NCBI GenBank assembly: GCA_017527415.1
Contig: JAFXQA010000001.1
Span: forward strand, 1 to 64,000
Origin: Bacteroidales bacterium
Lineage (GTDB): Bacteria > Bacteroidota > Bacteroidia > Bacteroidales > UBA932
Length of the DNA stretch: 64,000 nt
Direction of reading: 5' to 3'
Part shown: positions 17,904-27,054 of the stretch, in pieces
Layout of the letters: every line of letters begins with the position of its first letter
How positions within the stretch are numbered: position 1 is the stretch's first letter
Notes under the pieces: generated by a model
Told to the model about the DNA's origin: nothing
The model's database searches: none
What the model saw: the letters and a program-made list of their open reading frames with translations, nothing else
Translations under genes and position numbers: made by a program

Positions 17904-18688
17904 CGGTCTACCCCAACGTGAAGCTGAATCTGGGGTTGCGGGTGCTGGGCAAGCGCCCGGACGGCTATCACGACCTGGAGAGCCTTTTCATCCCCTGTGA
18001 TGGCTTCTGCGATGAACTGGAGATAGTTCCGGCGCCGGAGTTCTCCATTGAGATCGGCGGCCCCTGCTACCGCGGATGGGATCCTTCGGAAGATTTGACC
18101 GCCCGCGCCTGGAGGCTGCTGCAGGATGAATATAGGATTGGCCCGGTGCGGATTTCGCTGACCAAGAATTCCCCCGTGGGGGCAGGTCTCGGAGGCGGTT
18201 CCGCAGATGGTGCCTTCGCCCTCCGCGCCCTTTCGGACCTGTTCGGCCTGGGCCTTTCGGACGATGCCCTCGCGGCCCTCGCCGCCCGCCTCGGCTCCGA
18301 CTGCCCCTTCTTCATCTACAACCGCCCCATGTTCGTCTCCGGCCGCGGGGATGTGTTGGAAGCATTCGATATCGACCTGTCCGGATATCGGATTGAAGTT
18401 TCTGTGCCTGAAGGCGTTGCGGTTAGCACGAAGGAGGCGTACGCCGGACTGGACGTGCAGGGGGAGGTGTTGCCTCCGAGAGGCATGCCAGCCTCCCCGC
18501 TGCGGGACATACTGCGTCTGCCTGTTCCCGACTGGCGGGGGCGGCTGGTTAACGACTTCGAACGCAGCGTCTTCCCTGCCCATCCGGAAATCGAAGCGCT
18601 GAAAGAGCGCTTCTACGCGGATGGTGCCACCTACGCCTCTATGTCCGGCTCCGGTTCCGCCGTATTTGCTTTATTCCCGTTGAAGTAG
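17900..18688 (+). CDS. ispE: 4-diphosphocytidyl-2-C-methyl-D-erythritol kinase
   Basis: 262 residues. N-terminal NVKLNLGLRVLGKRPDGYHD, the GHMP ATP-loop PVGAGLGGGSADGAF and the C-terminal SMSGSGSAVFALF block identify IspE of the non-mevalonate isoprenoid pathway. It phosphorylates CDP-methylerythritol. ispF, the next enzyme, lies at 46585. It overlaps sufD by 4 bases (ATGA). Coupling to the suf genes is sensible because the last two pathway enzymes, IspG and IspH, are Fe-S proteins; that link is my inference. Confidence 0.92.
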   Translation: MTVYPNVKLNLGLRVLGKRPDGYHDLESLFIPCDGFCDELEIVPAPEFSIEIGGPCYRGWDPSEDLTARAWRLLQDEYRIGPVRISLTKNSPVGAGLGGGSADGAFALRALSDLFGLGLSDDALAALAARLGSDCPFFIYNRPMFVSGRGDVLEAFDIDLSGYRIEVSVPEGVAVSTKEAYAGLDVQGEVLPPRGMPASPLRDILRLPVPDWRGRLVNDFERSVFPAHPEIEALKERFYADGATYASMSGSGSAVFALFPLK

Positions 18689-18700
18689 TATCTTAGCAAC

Positions 18701-21346
18701 ATGAAACCTGGCCTGAAGCATCTGATCGCAGCGTGCTTGTTGTTTGCGTCCCTCGTGTGCGGAGCGCAGACCACAAAGGTGCGCGGCCGGGTCACCGATG
18801 AAAACGGCGAGGGAATACCCTTTGCCGGCGTCTATTTCAAAGGTACTACAGTCGGCATCACCACCGACCTCGAAGGCTACTACAACATCGAAACCCGCGA
18901 CCCGCAATGCGTGGTGCTGGCGGCCCAGTTGCTGGGTTACGACACCCGCATGGCAATGGTGAATTTCGGCCAGTTCAACGAGGTCAACTTCGTTCTTCCC
19001 CTTACCGACAATCGCCTGACCGGGGCGAAGGTGCGTGCGGATAACAAGAAAGCCCGGGAACTGCTGGCCAATATCCAGAAACACCGGTCCACAAACGATC
19101 CGGACGCCCATCAGGAGTATGTATGTGAAGTCTATAACAAGATGGAGCTGGACCTTACGCATCCCTCCGAGCAGCTGGACGGCAAAAGGTTCCGCAAGGA
19201 ATTCGGCTTTGTTTTCGACTACATCGACACATCGGCCGTTTCCGGCGTACCCTATCTCCCGGTGATGATTTCCGAGACCGTTGCGGAGCGCAAGCACCGC
19301 GGCAACCCGGAATTCAACACCGAGACCGTGCTCGCGAACCGCATCTCCGGGCTCAACCCGGACGGCAACAACATGCTCAGCCAGTTTACCGGATCGCTTC
19401 ACCTGAAGATCAACTTCTACCGTCCCTTCATCAATGCTTTCGACGTACAGTTCCCCTCCCCGATCTCGGAGACGGGACTGCTCTATTACAACTATTATAT
19501 TATTGATACCCTGAAGGTCGACGGCCGGAAGACCCTGCTAGTCCGATATCATCCTAAACAGCTTGTATCCACCCCGGCATTCGACGGTGAGATGCGCATA
19601 GACTGCGAAGACTTCGCCCTGCGCAGCATCCATGCCAACATGAAGAATGCCACCAATGTCAACTGGCTCAGGGACCTGGTGCTGGATTCGGAGTACGAGC
19701 GCCAGGCAGATTCCACCTGGTTCTACAAGTCGGACAAACTTTATGTAGACCTGTCATTGTCCCTGCGGGACTCGTCCAGGATGCTGTCTTTCATCGGAAA
19801 GAAGGATATGTCATATTCCAAGGTCCGTTTCGAGCTGGATGAGAAACTGAGCTCCGGTGTAGGGATGGTGCGTGTGGAGAACGATGCCAGCAAGAAGGAT
19901 GATTCCTACTGGGCGGCGGCCAGGCCTGAGCCCCTTTCGTTAAAAGAGCAGGAGATTTACGACATGGTGGACAAGATCCAGACCGTGCCCTTCTATAAAA
20001 GTCTCTACGAGATAGTATATACTGCCATCAACGGCTACTACGAGGTGGGGAAGATAGGCTTCGGCCCGTATTTCAAACTGATTAGTTTCAATGCGTTGGA
20101 GGGCCTCCGTCCGCAGTTTGGCATGCGCACGTCCAAAGATTTCAGCCTCACGGACCGCTTCACCGTATACGGGGCCTACGGCACCAGGGACAAGACCCTG
20201 AAGGGTGGGGCTACATGGGAGCATCTCTTTGGGCGAATCCCCGAGCGCAAACTCACGCTTTCCGCAAAGTACGATGTTTATCAGATGGGCAGTGCAGCTG
20301 CCAACTCTATCGGCGAGGGCAACATCCTTGCTACCATCTTCGGCGGAAGCTACAACAACAAGCTCTGCATGATGTCGTCGTTTGCCGGCAGCTACGCGCA
20401 TGAATTCTCCAGCCGTGTGAACGGCGAAATCGGATTCGACTTCAAGCGCTTCTATCCAAACGAAGCCGGATGGCTGCCGGAAATCCGCCAGGTATCCTTC
20501 TACGCCCCCGACTCCACCAAGATCCACAGTGTTGCGGCCAACGAGTTCTATGTGGCCCTGCGTTTCTCGAAAGATGAGACGGTGAACCGGGGGCTGTTCA
20601 AGAAACAGTATGTCTACTCCGATTATCCGTCCGTGACCATCTCGCTGGCGGGCTCTCCTGATGGCCTTCGGGAGGGAGATTACAGCTATATGCGCCCGGA
20701 ATTTACCCTTCGCTGGAGCCCTCGTGTGCCTCCGTTCGGGACCTCGAAGATTTACATAAACGCCGGAAAGATATACGGGCACGTCCCCTATCCGCTGCTT
20801 CACTTCCACGAGGGTAACAGCACCTATTTGCTCAACCGCTTCTCGTTCGCGTGCATGGAATTCATGGAATTCGCCTCGGACGAATGGCTGACCATCTTCT
20901 GGAATCACTGTTTCAATGGCTTCTTCTTCGGAAAGTTGCCGTTGATACGCAAACTGGGATGGAGGGAAGAGGTGTCTTTGCGGGCAGTCTGGGGATCTCT
21001 TTCCAATGCCAATAACGGCAACCTGGCAAAAGTTAGCATTGCCGACATGGAAGCGCCCATGCTTTTCCCGAACGGCACCTCCTCGCTCGGTAAACTGCCA
21101 TATGTGGAATTCGGTGTCGGTGTATCCAACATCCTTAAATTCATCCGCATAGATTGCTACTGGCGCGGCACTTACCGCGACGCCCGCTATGTCGTGGTGG
21201 AAGACCCCACCGGCAAACCCGTCAAGCCCATTATCGACCCCGCCACCGGCCTTCCCATCGAAGACCCAACCCTGCGCCAGAAAGTCCTCGGCCGCATCAA
21301 GACCCCCAACTTCGCCGTGAAGATCGGCGCGGAGTTCAAGTTCTGA
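18701..21346 (+). CDS. DUF5686 outer-membrane protein with carboxypeptidase-regulatory-like domain
   Basis: 881 residues. Signal peptide to CGAQ, then an N-terminal CarboxypepD_reg-like domain (~25-110, VRGRVTDENGEGIPFAGVYF), followed by a long DUF5686-type region predicted to end in an outer-membrane beta-barrel (final residues KIGAEFKF). The family is widespread in Bacteroidota and of unknown function, with a layout recalling TonB-dependent transporters without a plug. A TATCTTAG box lies 8 bases before the ATG, giving the gene its own promoter after ispE. Confidence 0.8.
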   Translation: MKPGLKHLIAACLLFASLVCGAQTTKVRGRVTDENGEGIPFAGVYFKGTTVGITTDLEGYYNIETRDPQCVVLAAQLLGYDTRMAMVNFGQFNEVNFVLPLTDNRLTGAKVRADNKKARELLANIQKHRSTNDPDAHQEYVCEVYNKMELDLTHPSEQLDGKRFRKEFGFVFDYIDTSAVSGVPYLPVMISETVAERKHRGNPEFNTETVLANRISGLNPDGNNMLSQFTGSLHLKINFYRPFINAFDVQFPSPISETGLLYYNYYIIDTLKVDGRKTLLVRYHPKQLVSTPAFDGEMRIDCEDFALRSIHANMKNATNVNWLRDLVLDSEYERQADSTWFYKSDKLYVDLSLSLRDSSRMLSFIGKKDMSYSKVRFELDEKLSSGVGMVRVENDASKKDDSYWAAARPEPLSLKEQEIYDMVDKIQTVPFYKSLYEIVYTAINGYYEVGKIGFGPYFKLISFNALEGLRPQFGMRTSKDFSLTDRFTVYGAYGTRDKTLKGGATWEHLFGRIPERKLTLSAKYDVYQMGSAAANSIGEGNILATIFGGSYNNKLCMMSSFAGSYAHEFSSRVNGEIGFDFKRFYPNEAGWLPEIRQVSFYAPDSTKIHSVAANEFYVALRFSKDETVNRGLFKKQYVYSDYPSVTISLAGSPDGLREGDYSYMRPEFTLRWSPRVPPFGTSKIYINAGKIYGHVPYPLLHFHEGNSTYLLNRFSFACMEFMEFASDEWLTIFWNHCFNGFFFGKLPLIRKLGWREEVSLRAVWGSLSNANNGNLAKVSIADMEAPMLFPNGTSSLGKLPYVEFGVGVSNILKFIRIDCYWRGTYRDARYVVVEDPTGKPVKPIIDPATGLPIEDPTLRQKVLGRIKTPNFAVKIGAEFKF

Positions 21347-21349
21347 TTT

Positions 21350-22030
21350 ATGAAGCAGGTTGCAAAGATTATTTCCCTGATTTCCATGGCGGTCCTAATC
21401 GTTTCGATGATGGCTGCCACAATCATAGAGAAACTTCACGGCACTCCTGCGGCATTCAAATGGGTTTACGGCAACCCGGTGTTCATCGTGTTCTGGGGGA
21501 CAGCAGTCGTTTTCGGACTGATCTATCTGGTCTGTTCCGGAGTGCACCGCAGGGTCTTCACGATGGCCATCCATCTGTCTTTCACCGTCATCCTTGTCGG
21601 TGCCCTGGTGACCCATCTCTTCGGCCAAAGCGGAGAGATCCATCTCCGGGAGGGAGAGGCAGCTTCCGCTTTTGTCCTGGACGACAATTCTCCGGCAACC
21701 CTTCCTTTCGAAATCCGCCTGAACGAATTTGCCGTCGATTACTACAGCGGCTCCAGGATGCCGTCCGACTACCGGTCGAGCGTTACCTTCCTTCCGGAAG
21801 ATGAGACTGTGCAGATATCGATGAACAATATCGCCAAATACCGGGACTACCGCTTTTATCAGGCAGATTACGACGAGGATCTGAAGGGCAGCATCCTTGC
21901 CGTCAGCCACGATCCCTGGGGCGTCGGTATCACCTATGCAGGATATATCCTCCTGCTATTGTCTATGACAGGGTTTTTCTTCGAGAAGGATACGGCCATC
22001 CGCGCAGCACTCAGGAGGAGCGTAAGATGA
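21350..22030 (+). CDS. ResB-like cytochrome c biogenesis protein
   Basis: 226 residues, shorter than typical ResB (~400+). Three N-terminal hydrophobic helices, a periplasmic domain with the conserved HLREGE and YRFYQADYDEDLKGS followed by DPWG, and one C-terminal helix. Together with CcsA it forms the system II machinery that exports haem and attaches it to apocytochrome c. It overlaps ccsA by ATGA. No c-type cytochrome gene is visible in the window. Confidence 0.82.
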   Translation: MKQVAKIISLISMAVLIVSMMAATIIEKLHGTPAAFKWVYGNPVFIVFWGTAVVFGLIYLVCSGVHRRVFTMAIHLSFTVILVGALVTHLFGQSGEIHLREGEAASAFVLDDNSPATLPFEIRLNEFAVDYYSGSRMPSDYRSSVTFLPEDETVQISMNNIAKYRDYRFYQADYDEDLKGSILAVSHDPWGVGITYAGYILLLLSMTGFFFEKDTAIRAALRRSVR

Positions 22031-22854
22031 TGGCAGAACAGATATACGAAAGCATCGCGTTGCCTAAGGTTCAGTTTATGCTGAGCCTGGCCCTGGGGCT
22101 TGTCCTGTTCATCCTCGGGACGGTGCTGATGTCGAAGAAGAAGGTTTTTCCTCGTCCGGTACTGCTTGCCGGTGCGGGGATTGCCCTGTTGTTGTGGTTT
22201 TACCTCACTGCGGTCATCGGCCTCCGCTGGCATCTGTCCGGCACCGGGCCTTACGTCGGCCGTTACAATGTGATGATGCTGATTGCCTGGTTTGCCATGC
22301 TGTCTATCCTCCTGCTGCACAGGCGTTTCCCGCTGATCGAGCCGTTGGGCTTCCTGCTTGCGGGCTTTGCGATGCTGCTTGCGACCCGCGCCGGTGCGAG
22401 CATGAAGATCATGCCGCTGATGCCGGTCCTGCGCTCGCCTCTGCTGCCCATCCACGTGGTGTCGATGATGATGTCTTATACGCTTTTCGGCCTTGCTGCT
22501 TTCAACGGCATAATGGGGGTGGCCGTTCGTTCGATGGACGTGAAGGAGCGCCTGCGGGATGTGAGTCTGATCATTTTATGCCCCGCCGTCTTCCTGCTGA
22601 CATTCGGCATCTTCCTGGGGGCTGTCTGGGCAAATATTTCGTGGGGAGGCTACTGGGCCTGGGATCCCAAAGAAACCTGGGCGCTGGTGACACTGCTGGT
22701 CTATTCCTTCGCCCTGCACGGCGACCGCTCCATCAAGGCTTTCCGCAACCCGACCTTCTTCCACGCCTTCACCATCGCAGCCTTTCTGTGCGTCCTCGTC
22801 ACCTATTTCGGAGTGAACCTGCTCCTGGGCGGGATGCATTCGTACGGGGGATAG
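22027..22854 (+). CDS. ccsA: CcsA/ResC-type cytochrome c assembly protein
   Basis: 275 residues and about eight hydrophobic helices. The tryptophan-rich WWD-type haem-binding segment is clear: WANISWGGYWAWDPKETWAL. His residues for haem handling occur nearby (LPIHVVSMMM, SFALHGD). Partner of the overlapping ResB-like gene; the pair is the cytochrome c synthetase of system II in the cytoplasmic membrane. Followed by tRNA-Leu on the opposite strand. Confidence 0.88.
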   Translation: MMAEQIYESIALPKVQFMLSLALGLVLFILGTVLMSKKKVFPRPVLLAGAGIALLLWFYLTAVIGLRWHLSGTGPYVGRYNVMMLIAWFAMLSILLLHRRFPLIEPLGFLLAGFAMLLATRAGASMKIMPLMPVLRSPLLPIHVVSMMMSYTLFGLAAFNGIMGVAVRSMDVKERLRDVSLIILCPAVFLLTFGIFLGAVWANISWGGYWAWDPKETWALVTLLVYSFALHGDRSIKAFRNPTFFHAFTIAAFLCVLVTYFGVNLLLGGMHSYGG

Positions 22855-22866
22855 GCTCTACTTATA

Positions 22867-22902
22867 CGAAAAGGAGACAAGCTCTTGCGAACCTGTCTCC
22901 TT
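22867..22902 (-). terminator. Terminator of tRNA-Leu
   Basis: Nine-base arms AAGGAGACA (22871-22879) and TGTCTCCTT (22894-22902) pair exactly. Read on the minus strand the stem is followed by TTTTCG. It begins two bases beyond the tRNA 3' end. On the + strand there is no T-run, so it mainly serves the tRNA. Confidence 0.75.
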
Positions 22903-22903
22903 G

Positions 22904-22986
22904 TGCGGTAGGTGAGAGTCGAACTCACACACCCCAACGGGCACTACCCCCTCAAAGTAGCGTGTCTACCATTTCACCACTACCGC
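22904..22986 (-). tRNA. tRNA-Leu (anticodon GAG)
   Basis: 83 bases. Acceptor GCGGTAG pairs with CTACCGC, discriminator A at 22904, anticodon loop TTGAGGG with GAG, a class II variable arm, and a T-arm GTGAG-TTCGACT-CTCAC. CCA is not encoded. It lies convergent to ccsA and is followed by its own hairpin terminator. Confidence 0.95.
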
Positions 22987-23109
22987 GATTTGGGACTGCA
23001 AAAATAGAGATAATTCCGGAAAACACAAAATTTTCCGAAAAAATATTTAACTTTGCGGTCCCTTACGAGTTGAGGGATACACATTTATTAACTTTTAAAC
23101 AGATTTACA

Positions 23110-23649
23110 ATGGCTGTTAAAATTCGTCTCCAGCGCCACGGAAAGAAGAATTTCGCATTCTTCGACATTGTTGTGGCCGACACCCGCGCCCCTCGTGACG
23201 GACGCTTCATCGAGCAGATCGGTTCTTACAATCCCAACACCAATCCTGCTACCATCGTTCTCAATTCAGACCGTGCCCTTGCATGGCTCAACGTCGGAGC
23301 TGAACCCTCCCTCGTCTGCCGCCGCATCCTCTCCTACGAAGGAGTGCTGCTTCGCAAGCACCTCAATGGTGGAATAGCGAAGGGCGCCCTGACCCAGGAG
23401 CAGGCCGATGCTAAGTGGAACGCCTGGAAGGCAGAGCGTGATGCTAAGATCGCTGCCAAGAAGTCGAGCCTTGCCAACGCCGCCATCGAAGCAAAGAAGG
23501 CTGCAAAGGCAGAGGAGACCAAGGTGAAAGAGGCACGCGCAGAGGCTATCGCAAAGAAGGCTGCCGAACTTGCTGCTAAGCAGGCAGAGGCTGTTGCCGA
23601 AGAGGCTCCCGCCGAAGAGGCCACCGAAGCTCCTGCAGAGGAAGCATAA
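23110..23649 (+). CDS. rpsP: 30S ribosomal protein S16 with long charged C-terminal tail
   Basis: 179 residues. The first ~80 (MAVKIRLQRHGKK..., PRDGRFIEQIGSYNP) are canonical S16. The remaining ~100 are an Ala/Lys/Glu-rich extension predicted helical, as found in S16 of many Bacteroidota. The promoter TAACTTTG (23048-23055) gives a ~50-base leader. It is coupled to rimM, whose ATG shares the last base of the rpsP TAA; both act in 30S assembly. Confidence 0.95.
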   Translation: MAVKIRLQRHGKKNFAFFDIVVADTRAPRDGRFIEQIGSYNPNTNPATIVLNSDRALAWLNVGAEPSLVCRRILSYEGVLLRKHLNGGIAKGALTQEQADAKWNAWKAERDAKIAAKKSSLANAAIEAKKAAKAEETKVKEARAEAIAKKAAELAAKQAEAVAEEAPAEEATEAPAEEA

Positions 23650-24122
23650 TGCTCCCGATTGCCAAAGTCGTCAAATCTTTCGGCACCGACGGTGGGCTGC
23701 TCCTGAGCGGCGACGTCGATCTGGAAACTTTGGACTTCAAGGAACCTGTATTCATCGAATTCGATGGATTGCAGGTTCCTTTCTTTATTCTCGACTGCCA
23801 GCCTAAAGGCGGCAAGGCGGTAGTGCATCTCAATGATGTTGATAATCTGGAAGATGCCGAAGAAATGGTAGGCCGCACCATCTATGCCGATGTGGAGGTA
23901 GAGGACGATGACGAACCCGATTTCACCGGCTGGGCCATCCTCGACCACGGCAGGGCAATCGGCACCTGCACCGGGCTCGAGCCCATCCCCGGCAACCCCT
24001 GCCTCTATGTGAAGCTTGCCGACGGCAGCGAAGCCCTCATCCCCCTTCACGAAGACTTTATCGCCGGCATCGACGAGGCCTCCCGCACCCTCTCCCTGAA
24101 TCTCCCGGAAGGATTATACTAG
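23649..24122 (+). CDS. rimM: Ribosome maturation factor RimM
   Basis: 157 residues. N-terminal IAKVVKSFGTDGGLLLSGDV and the PRC-barrel part (FTGWAILDHGRAIGTCTGLE, KLADGSEALIPLHEDFI) identify RimM, which binds S19 and helps mature the 30S head. It starts on the stop codon of rpsP. The GEV-like motif is shortened, as in other Bacteroidota. trmD and rplS, common neighbours in other phyla, are absent. Confidence 0.9.
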   Translation: MLPIAKVVKSFGTDGGLLLSGDVDLETLDFKEPVFIEFDGLQVPFFILDCQPKGGKAVVHLNDVDNLEDAEEMVGRTIYADVEVEDDDEPDFTGWAILDHGRAIGTCTGLEPIPGNPCLYVKLADGSEALIPLHEDFIAGIDEASRTLSLNLPEGLY

Positions 24123-24184
24123 CTTCTTTGCACTTTGGCAGAATTTTGCTATCTTGCATGCTGATAGTGTAATACCTGAACCTG

Positions 24185-25456
24185 ATGAAGCAAAAATTCC
24201 CGCGTTTCGACATGGCGCGCGACCCGATACGCACGCAATGGTACCTGAAACCCATCACCAAGCTCCTTAGCTGGCCGGCCGTCATGGCGCACAGGCCTAA
24301 GATTACCAAAATCGGCACCGAGGGCCTCGAGCCTCCGTTCATCCTTCTCTGCAACCATAACGCCTTCATGGACTTCAAGGTGGCGACGCAGATAATCTAT
24401 CCGCGCAGGGCCAACTACGTGGTGGCGATCGACGGGTTCATCGGGCGGGAATGGCTGCTGCGCAACGTGGGATGCATCTGCAAGCGCAAGTTCACTTCCG
24501 ACACCGTGCTTGTGCGCCAGATACGTAAAGTACTGGACAATAAGGATATAGCGGTGGTCTATCCCGAAGCACGCTACTCGCTTTGCGGCACTACCGCGGT
24601 TCTGCCCGCATCCCTCGGAAAGCTTTGCAAGATGATGGATGTGCCGGTGGCGACCCTCATCTGCCACGGGCATCACGTCAACTCTCCCTTCTGGAACCTG
24701 AATGAGCGCGGGGTCAAGCCCACCGAGGCGGAGTACTCCCTCCTCTTCACCCGGGAGCAGCTGCGTGAGGCCAACGTGGACGAGATCAACGACCGCATAG
24801 TGGCCGCTTTCCAGTACGACGACTTCGCCTGGCAGAAGGAACGCGGCATACGCACCCCCTATCCCAAGCGGGCGGAAGGCCTCCACAAAGTGCTCTACCA
24901 GTGCCCTCACTGCGGCGCCGAATACAAGATGTCCAGCGAGGGGAGCGAACTCTTCTGCACCCACTGCGGCAAGCGCTGGGAGATGACGGAACTGGGCGAA
25001 TTGCGGGCGCTGGAGGGCGAAACTGAGTTCTCCCACATCCCCGACTGGTACGAGTGGGAGCGCGTGAACGTGCGCAAGGAGGTAGAGGAAGGCCGTTACA
25101 CCACCGGCACCATGCCTGTAAAGGTCTACTCGCTACCCAACGCCAAGCGCTTCATCCATCTTGGGGAGGGCACGATGGTGCAGGACGGCGGAGGTTTCCA
25201 TGTGCACGGAACCGATGTGGACGGGGACCCCTTCGAGATGGAAATCCCGGTGCCGGCGCTCTACTCCTGCCATATCGAATATGAGTATCTGGGAAAATAC
25301 GGGGACTGCGTGGACCTGAATACCCTGGAGGATACCTGGTACATCTACCCGCACGACTGTGATTTCGCGGTAACCAAGATGGCCCTCGCAACGGAGGAAC
25401 TCTACTTCAAGCATCGCCGGGATGCCGGCAAGCCCTGCCGCCCGGGACTGGCCTAG
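24185..25456 (+). CDS. PlsC-like acyltransferase with C-terminal zinc ribbon
   Basis: 423 residues. The acyltransferase HX4D motif is at His58-Asp63 (NHNAFMDF), and YPEARYSLCG replaces the usual EGTRS. From ~240 a four-cysteine zinc ribbon appears (CPHCGAEYKM...FCTHCGKRW), followed by ~160 residues I do not recognise. PlsC enzymes acylate lysophosphatidate or related acceptors at the membrane. The zinc ribbon and extra domain are unusual for PlsC and point to a special acceptor or regulator. A -7-like TATCTTGC lies about 26 bases upstream. Confidence 0.75.
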   Translation: MKQKFPRFDMARDPIRTQWYLKPITKLLSWPAVMAHRPKITKIGTEGLEPPFILLCNHNAFMDFKVATQIIYPRRANYVVAIDGFIGREWLLRNVGCICKRKFTSDTVLVRQIRKVLDNKDIAVVYPEARYSLCGTTAVLPASLGKLCKMMDVPVATLICHGHHVNSPFWNLNERGVKPTEAEYSLLFTREQLREANVDEINDRIVAAFQYDDFAWQKERGIRTPYPKRAEGLHKVLYQCPHCGAEYKMSSEGSELFCTHCGKRWEMTELGELRALEGETEFSHIPDWYEWERVNVRKEVEEGRYTTGTMPVKVYSLPNAKRFIHLGEGTMVQDGGGFHVHGTDVDGDPFEMEIPVPALYSCHIEYEYLGKYGDCVDLNTLEDTWYIYPHDCDFAVTKMALATEELYFKHRRDAGKPCRPGLA

Positions 25457-25474
25457 AACCGGTTGCGCGCCATG

Positions 25475-25969
25475 CTACTGCCGCGGCAATTCAAAGACTT
25501 CCAGACCCTTTACCGTGCCTCCTTCAATCTTGAACCGGAGGGCGGTACGCACCACCTGCCATCCCTGCAGGCCGGCCGCGCCCGGGTTCATCGTGAGCAT
25601 GTTATACTGCTCATCCCACTGCACCTTCAGGATGTGGGAATGCCCGCACACGAAAAGCCCAGGCTTCTCCTCCATGATCACGCGCCGTGCCACAGGATTA
25701 TAGTGGCCAGGATATCCGCCGATGTGGGTCATCAGCACTTTCAGGCCCTCGCGCTCGAAACATTGGAATTCCGGGAAATCGTATCGGGCGGGAAAGCCGT
25801 CGCAGTTGCCGTAAACCCCCACGACGGGCTTGAAGTCCTTGATGCTTTTGAGGAAGGCGTCGTCTCCGCCCCAGTCGCCCGCATGCCACAGTTCATCTAC
25901 GGGTGCCAGAAACTCACGGAACTCCGGGCTGAAAACCCCGTGGGTGTCGGATATCAGGCCTATATACAT
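25475..25969 (-). CDS. YfcE/MJ0936-type metallophosphoesterase
   Basis: 164 residues from ATG 25969, whose A overlaps the last base of the galE stop (TAATG), so it is translated by coupling. Metal motifs GLISDTHG, HAGDWGGDD, YGNCDG, THIGGYPG and CGHSH are all present. Small phosphodiesterases of this class cleave bis-pNPP-like substrates or 2',3'-cyclic nucleotides; the natural substrate is unknown. Second gene of the galE operon. Confidence 0.88.
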   Translation of the reverse strand: MYIGLISDTHGVFSPEFREFLAPVDELWHAGDWGGDDAFLKSIKDFKPVVGVYGNCDGFPARYDFPEFQCFEREGLKVLMTHIGGYPGHYNPVARRVIMEEKPGLFVCGHSHILKVQWDEQYNMLTMNPGAAGLQGWQVVRTALRFKIEGGTVKGLEVFELPRQ

Positions 25970-26994
25970 TACTTTCCTGCCAGGCGTTTCTCCCAGGCCC
26001 AGGCGGCCGCAAGCGTCTCTTCTACAGAGCGTTCTGCCTTCCAGCCGAGCTCCTTGTTGGCCAGGGTGGGATCCGCCCAGATTGCGGTCACATCGCCCGC
26101 ACGGCGGGGGGCATACTTCCAGTTGAGCTTGAGGCCGTTCACCTTCTCGAAGGCGTTCACCAGCTCCAGCACGCTCACAGGGCGGCCGGTGCCCACATTG
26201 AACACCTCGCATCCCTGCTTCATCTTGCCGTCCAGCATGCGGCGCACGGCATACACATGGGCCTTCGCCAGGTCCACTATGTCGATGTAGTCCCGTTTGC
26301 AGGTGCCGTCTTCGGTGGGATAGTCGTTACCGAAGATGCTAAGGCACTCGCGCTTGCCAATGGCGGTCTGGGTGATGAAGGGCACGAGGTTGTTGGGCAC
26401 GCCGCGGGGGAGTTCGCCGATGAGGGCGCTGGGATGCGCTCCGATGGGGTTGAAGTAGCGCAGTAGTATGCCGTGGAGTTTGCCCTCGCTGGCGCGGACG
26501 CTGTCCTGGAGTATATCCTCACACATCTGCTTGGTGTTGCCGTAGGGGGATGTGGCGGGCTTGCGGGGGCTCTGCTCGGTGACGGGCACCTCGTCCGGCT
26601 CGCCGTAGACGGTGGCGGAGGATGAGAACAGTACGTTGGTGCAGCCGTGCGCCTGGGCGGCCTCCAGCACGTTCATGAACGACTCGAGGTTGTTCTTGTA
26701 GTACATTAGCGGCTTGGCCACGGACTCGCCCACGGCCTTGAAGGCCGCGAAGTGGATTACCGCGTCTATCTTGTTCTCCGCAAAGAGCTTTTCCGCCGCC
26801 GCAGCGTCGCAGAAGTCCATTTTCACGAGGGGCATCTGCCTGCCGAGGATGGCGCAGACGCCTTTATAGTTGGTTTCGTCGCAATTGCTGAAATTGTCGG
26901 CTATGAGCACGTCGTACCCTGCCTGAACGAGTTCCACGGTCACGTGGCTTCCGATGAATCCGGCGCCGCCGGACACCAATACTGTCTTTTTCAT
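25969..26994 (-). CDS. galE: UDP-glucose 4-epimerase
   Basis: 341 residues from ATG 26994. N-terminal NAD loop GGAGFIGSH, catalytic SSSATVYG with YGNTK (Tyr and Lys of the SDR triad), and RDYIDIVDLAKAHV near the substrate site. It interconverts UDP-glucose and UDP-galactose, and in some homologues the N-acetyl forms. A TAAATTTG -7 box on the minus strand (27013-27020) lies 18 bases upstream. Upstream is the hairpin-repeat array separating it from queH. Confidence 0.92.
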   Translation of the reverse strand: MKKTVLVSGGAGFIGSHVTVELVQAGYDVLIADNFSNCDETNYKGVCAILGRQMPLVKMDFCDAAAAEKLFAENKIDAVIHFAAFKAVGESVAKPLMYYKNNLESFMNVLEAAQAHGCTNVLFSSSATVYGEPDEVPVTEQSPRKPATSPYGNTKQMCEDILQDSVRASEGKLHGILLRYFNPIGAHPSALIGELPRGVPNNLVPFITQTAIGKRECLSIFGNDYPTEDGTCKRDYIDIVDLAKAHVYAVRRMLDGKMKQGCEVFNVGTGRPVSVLELVNAFEKVNGLKLNWKYAPRRAGDVTAIWADPTLANKELGWKAERSVEETLAAAWAWEKRLAGK

Positions 26995-27054
26995 ATTAGT
27001 TCGATTGTTCCACAAATTTAGTAAAAAACTACACAACTCGGACCTTCCCTCAGG

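Noticed and set aside
22857..22903. Riboswitch or attenuator after ccsA
   Set aside because: The hairpin lacks a T-run on the + strand and fits a terminator for the tRNA on the minus strand.
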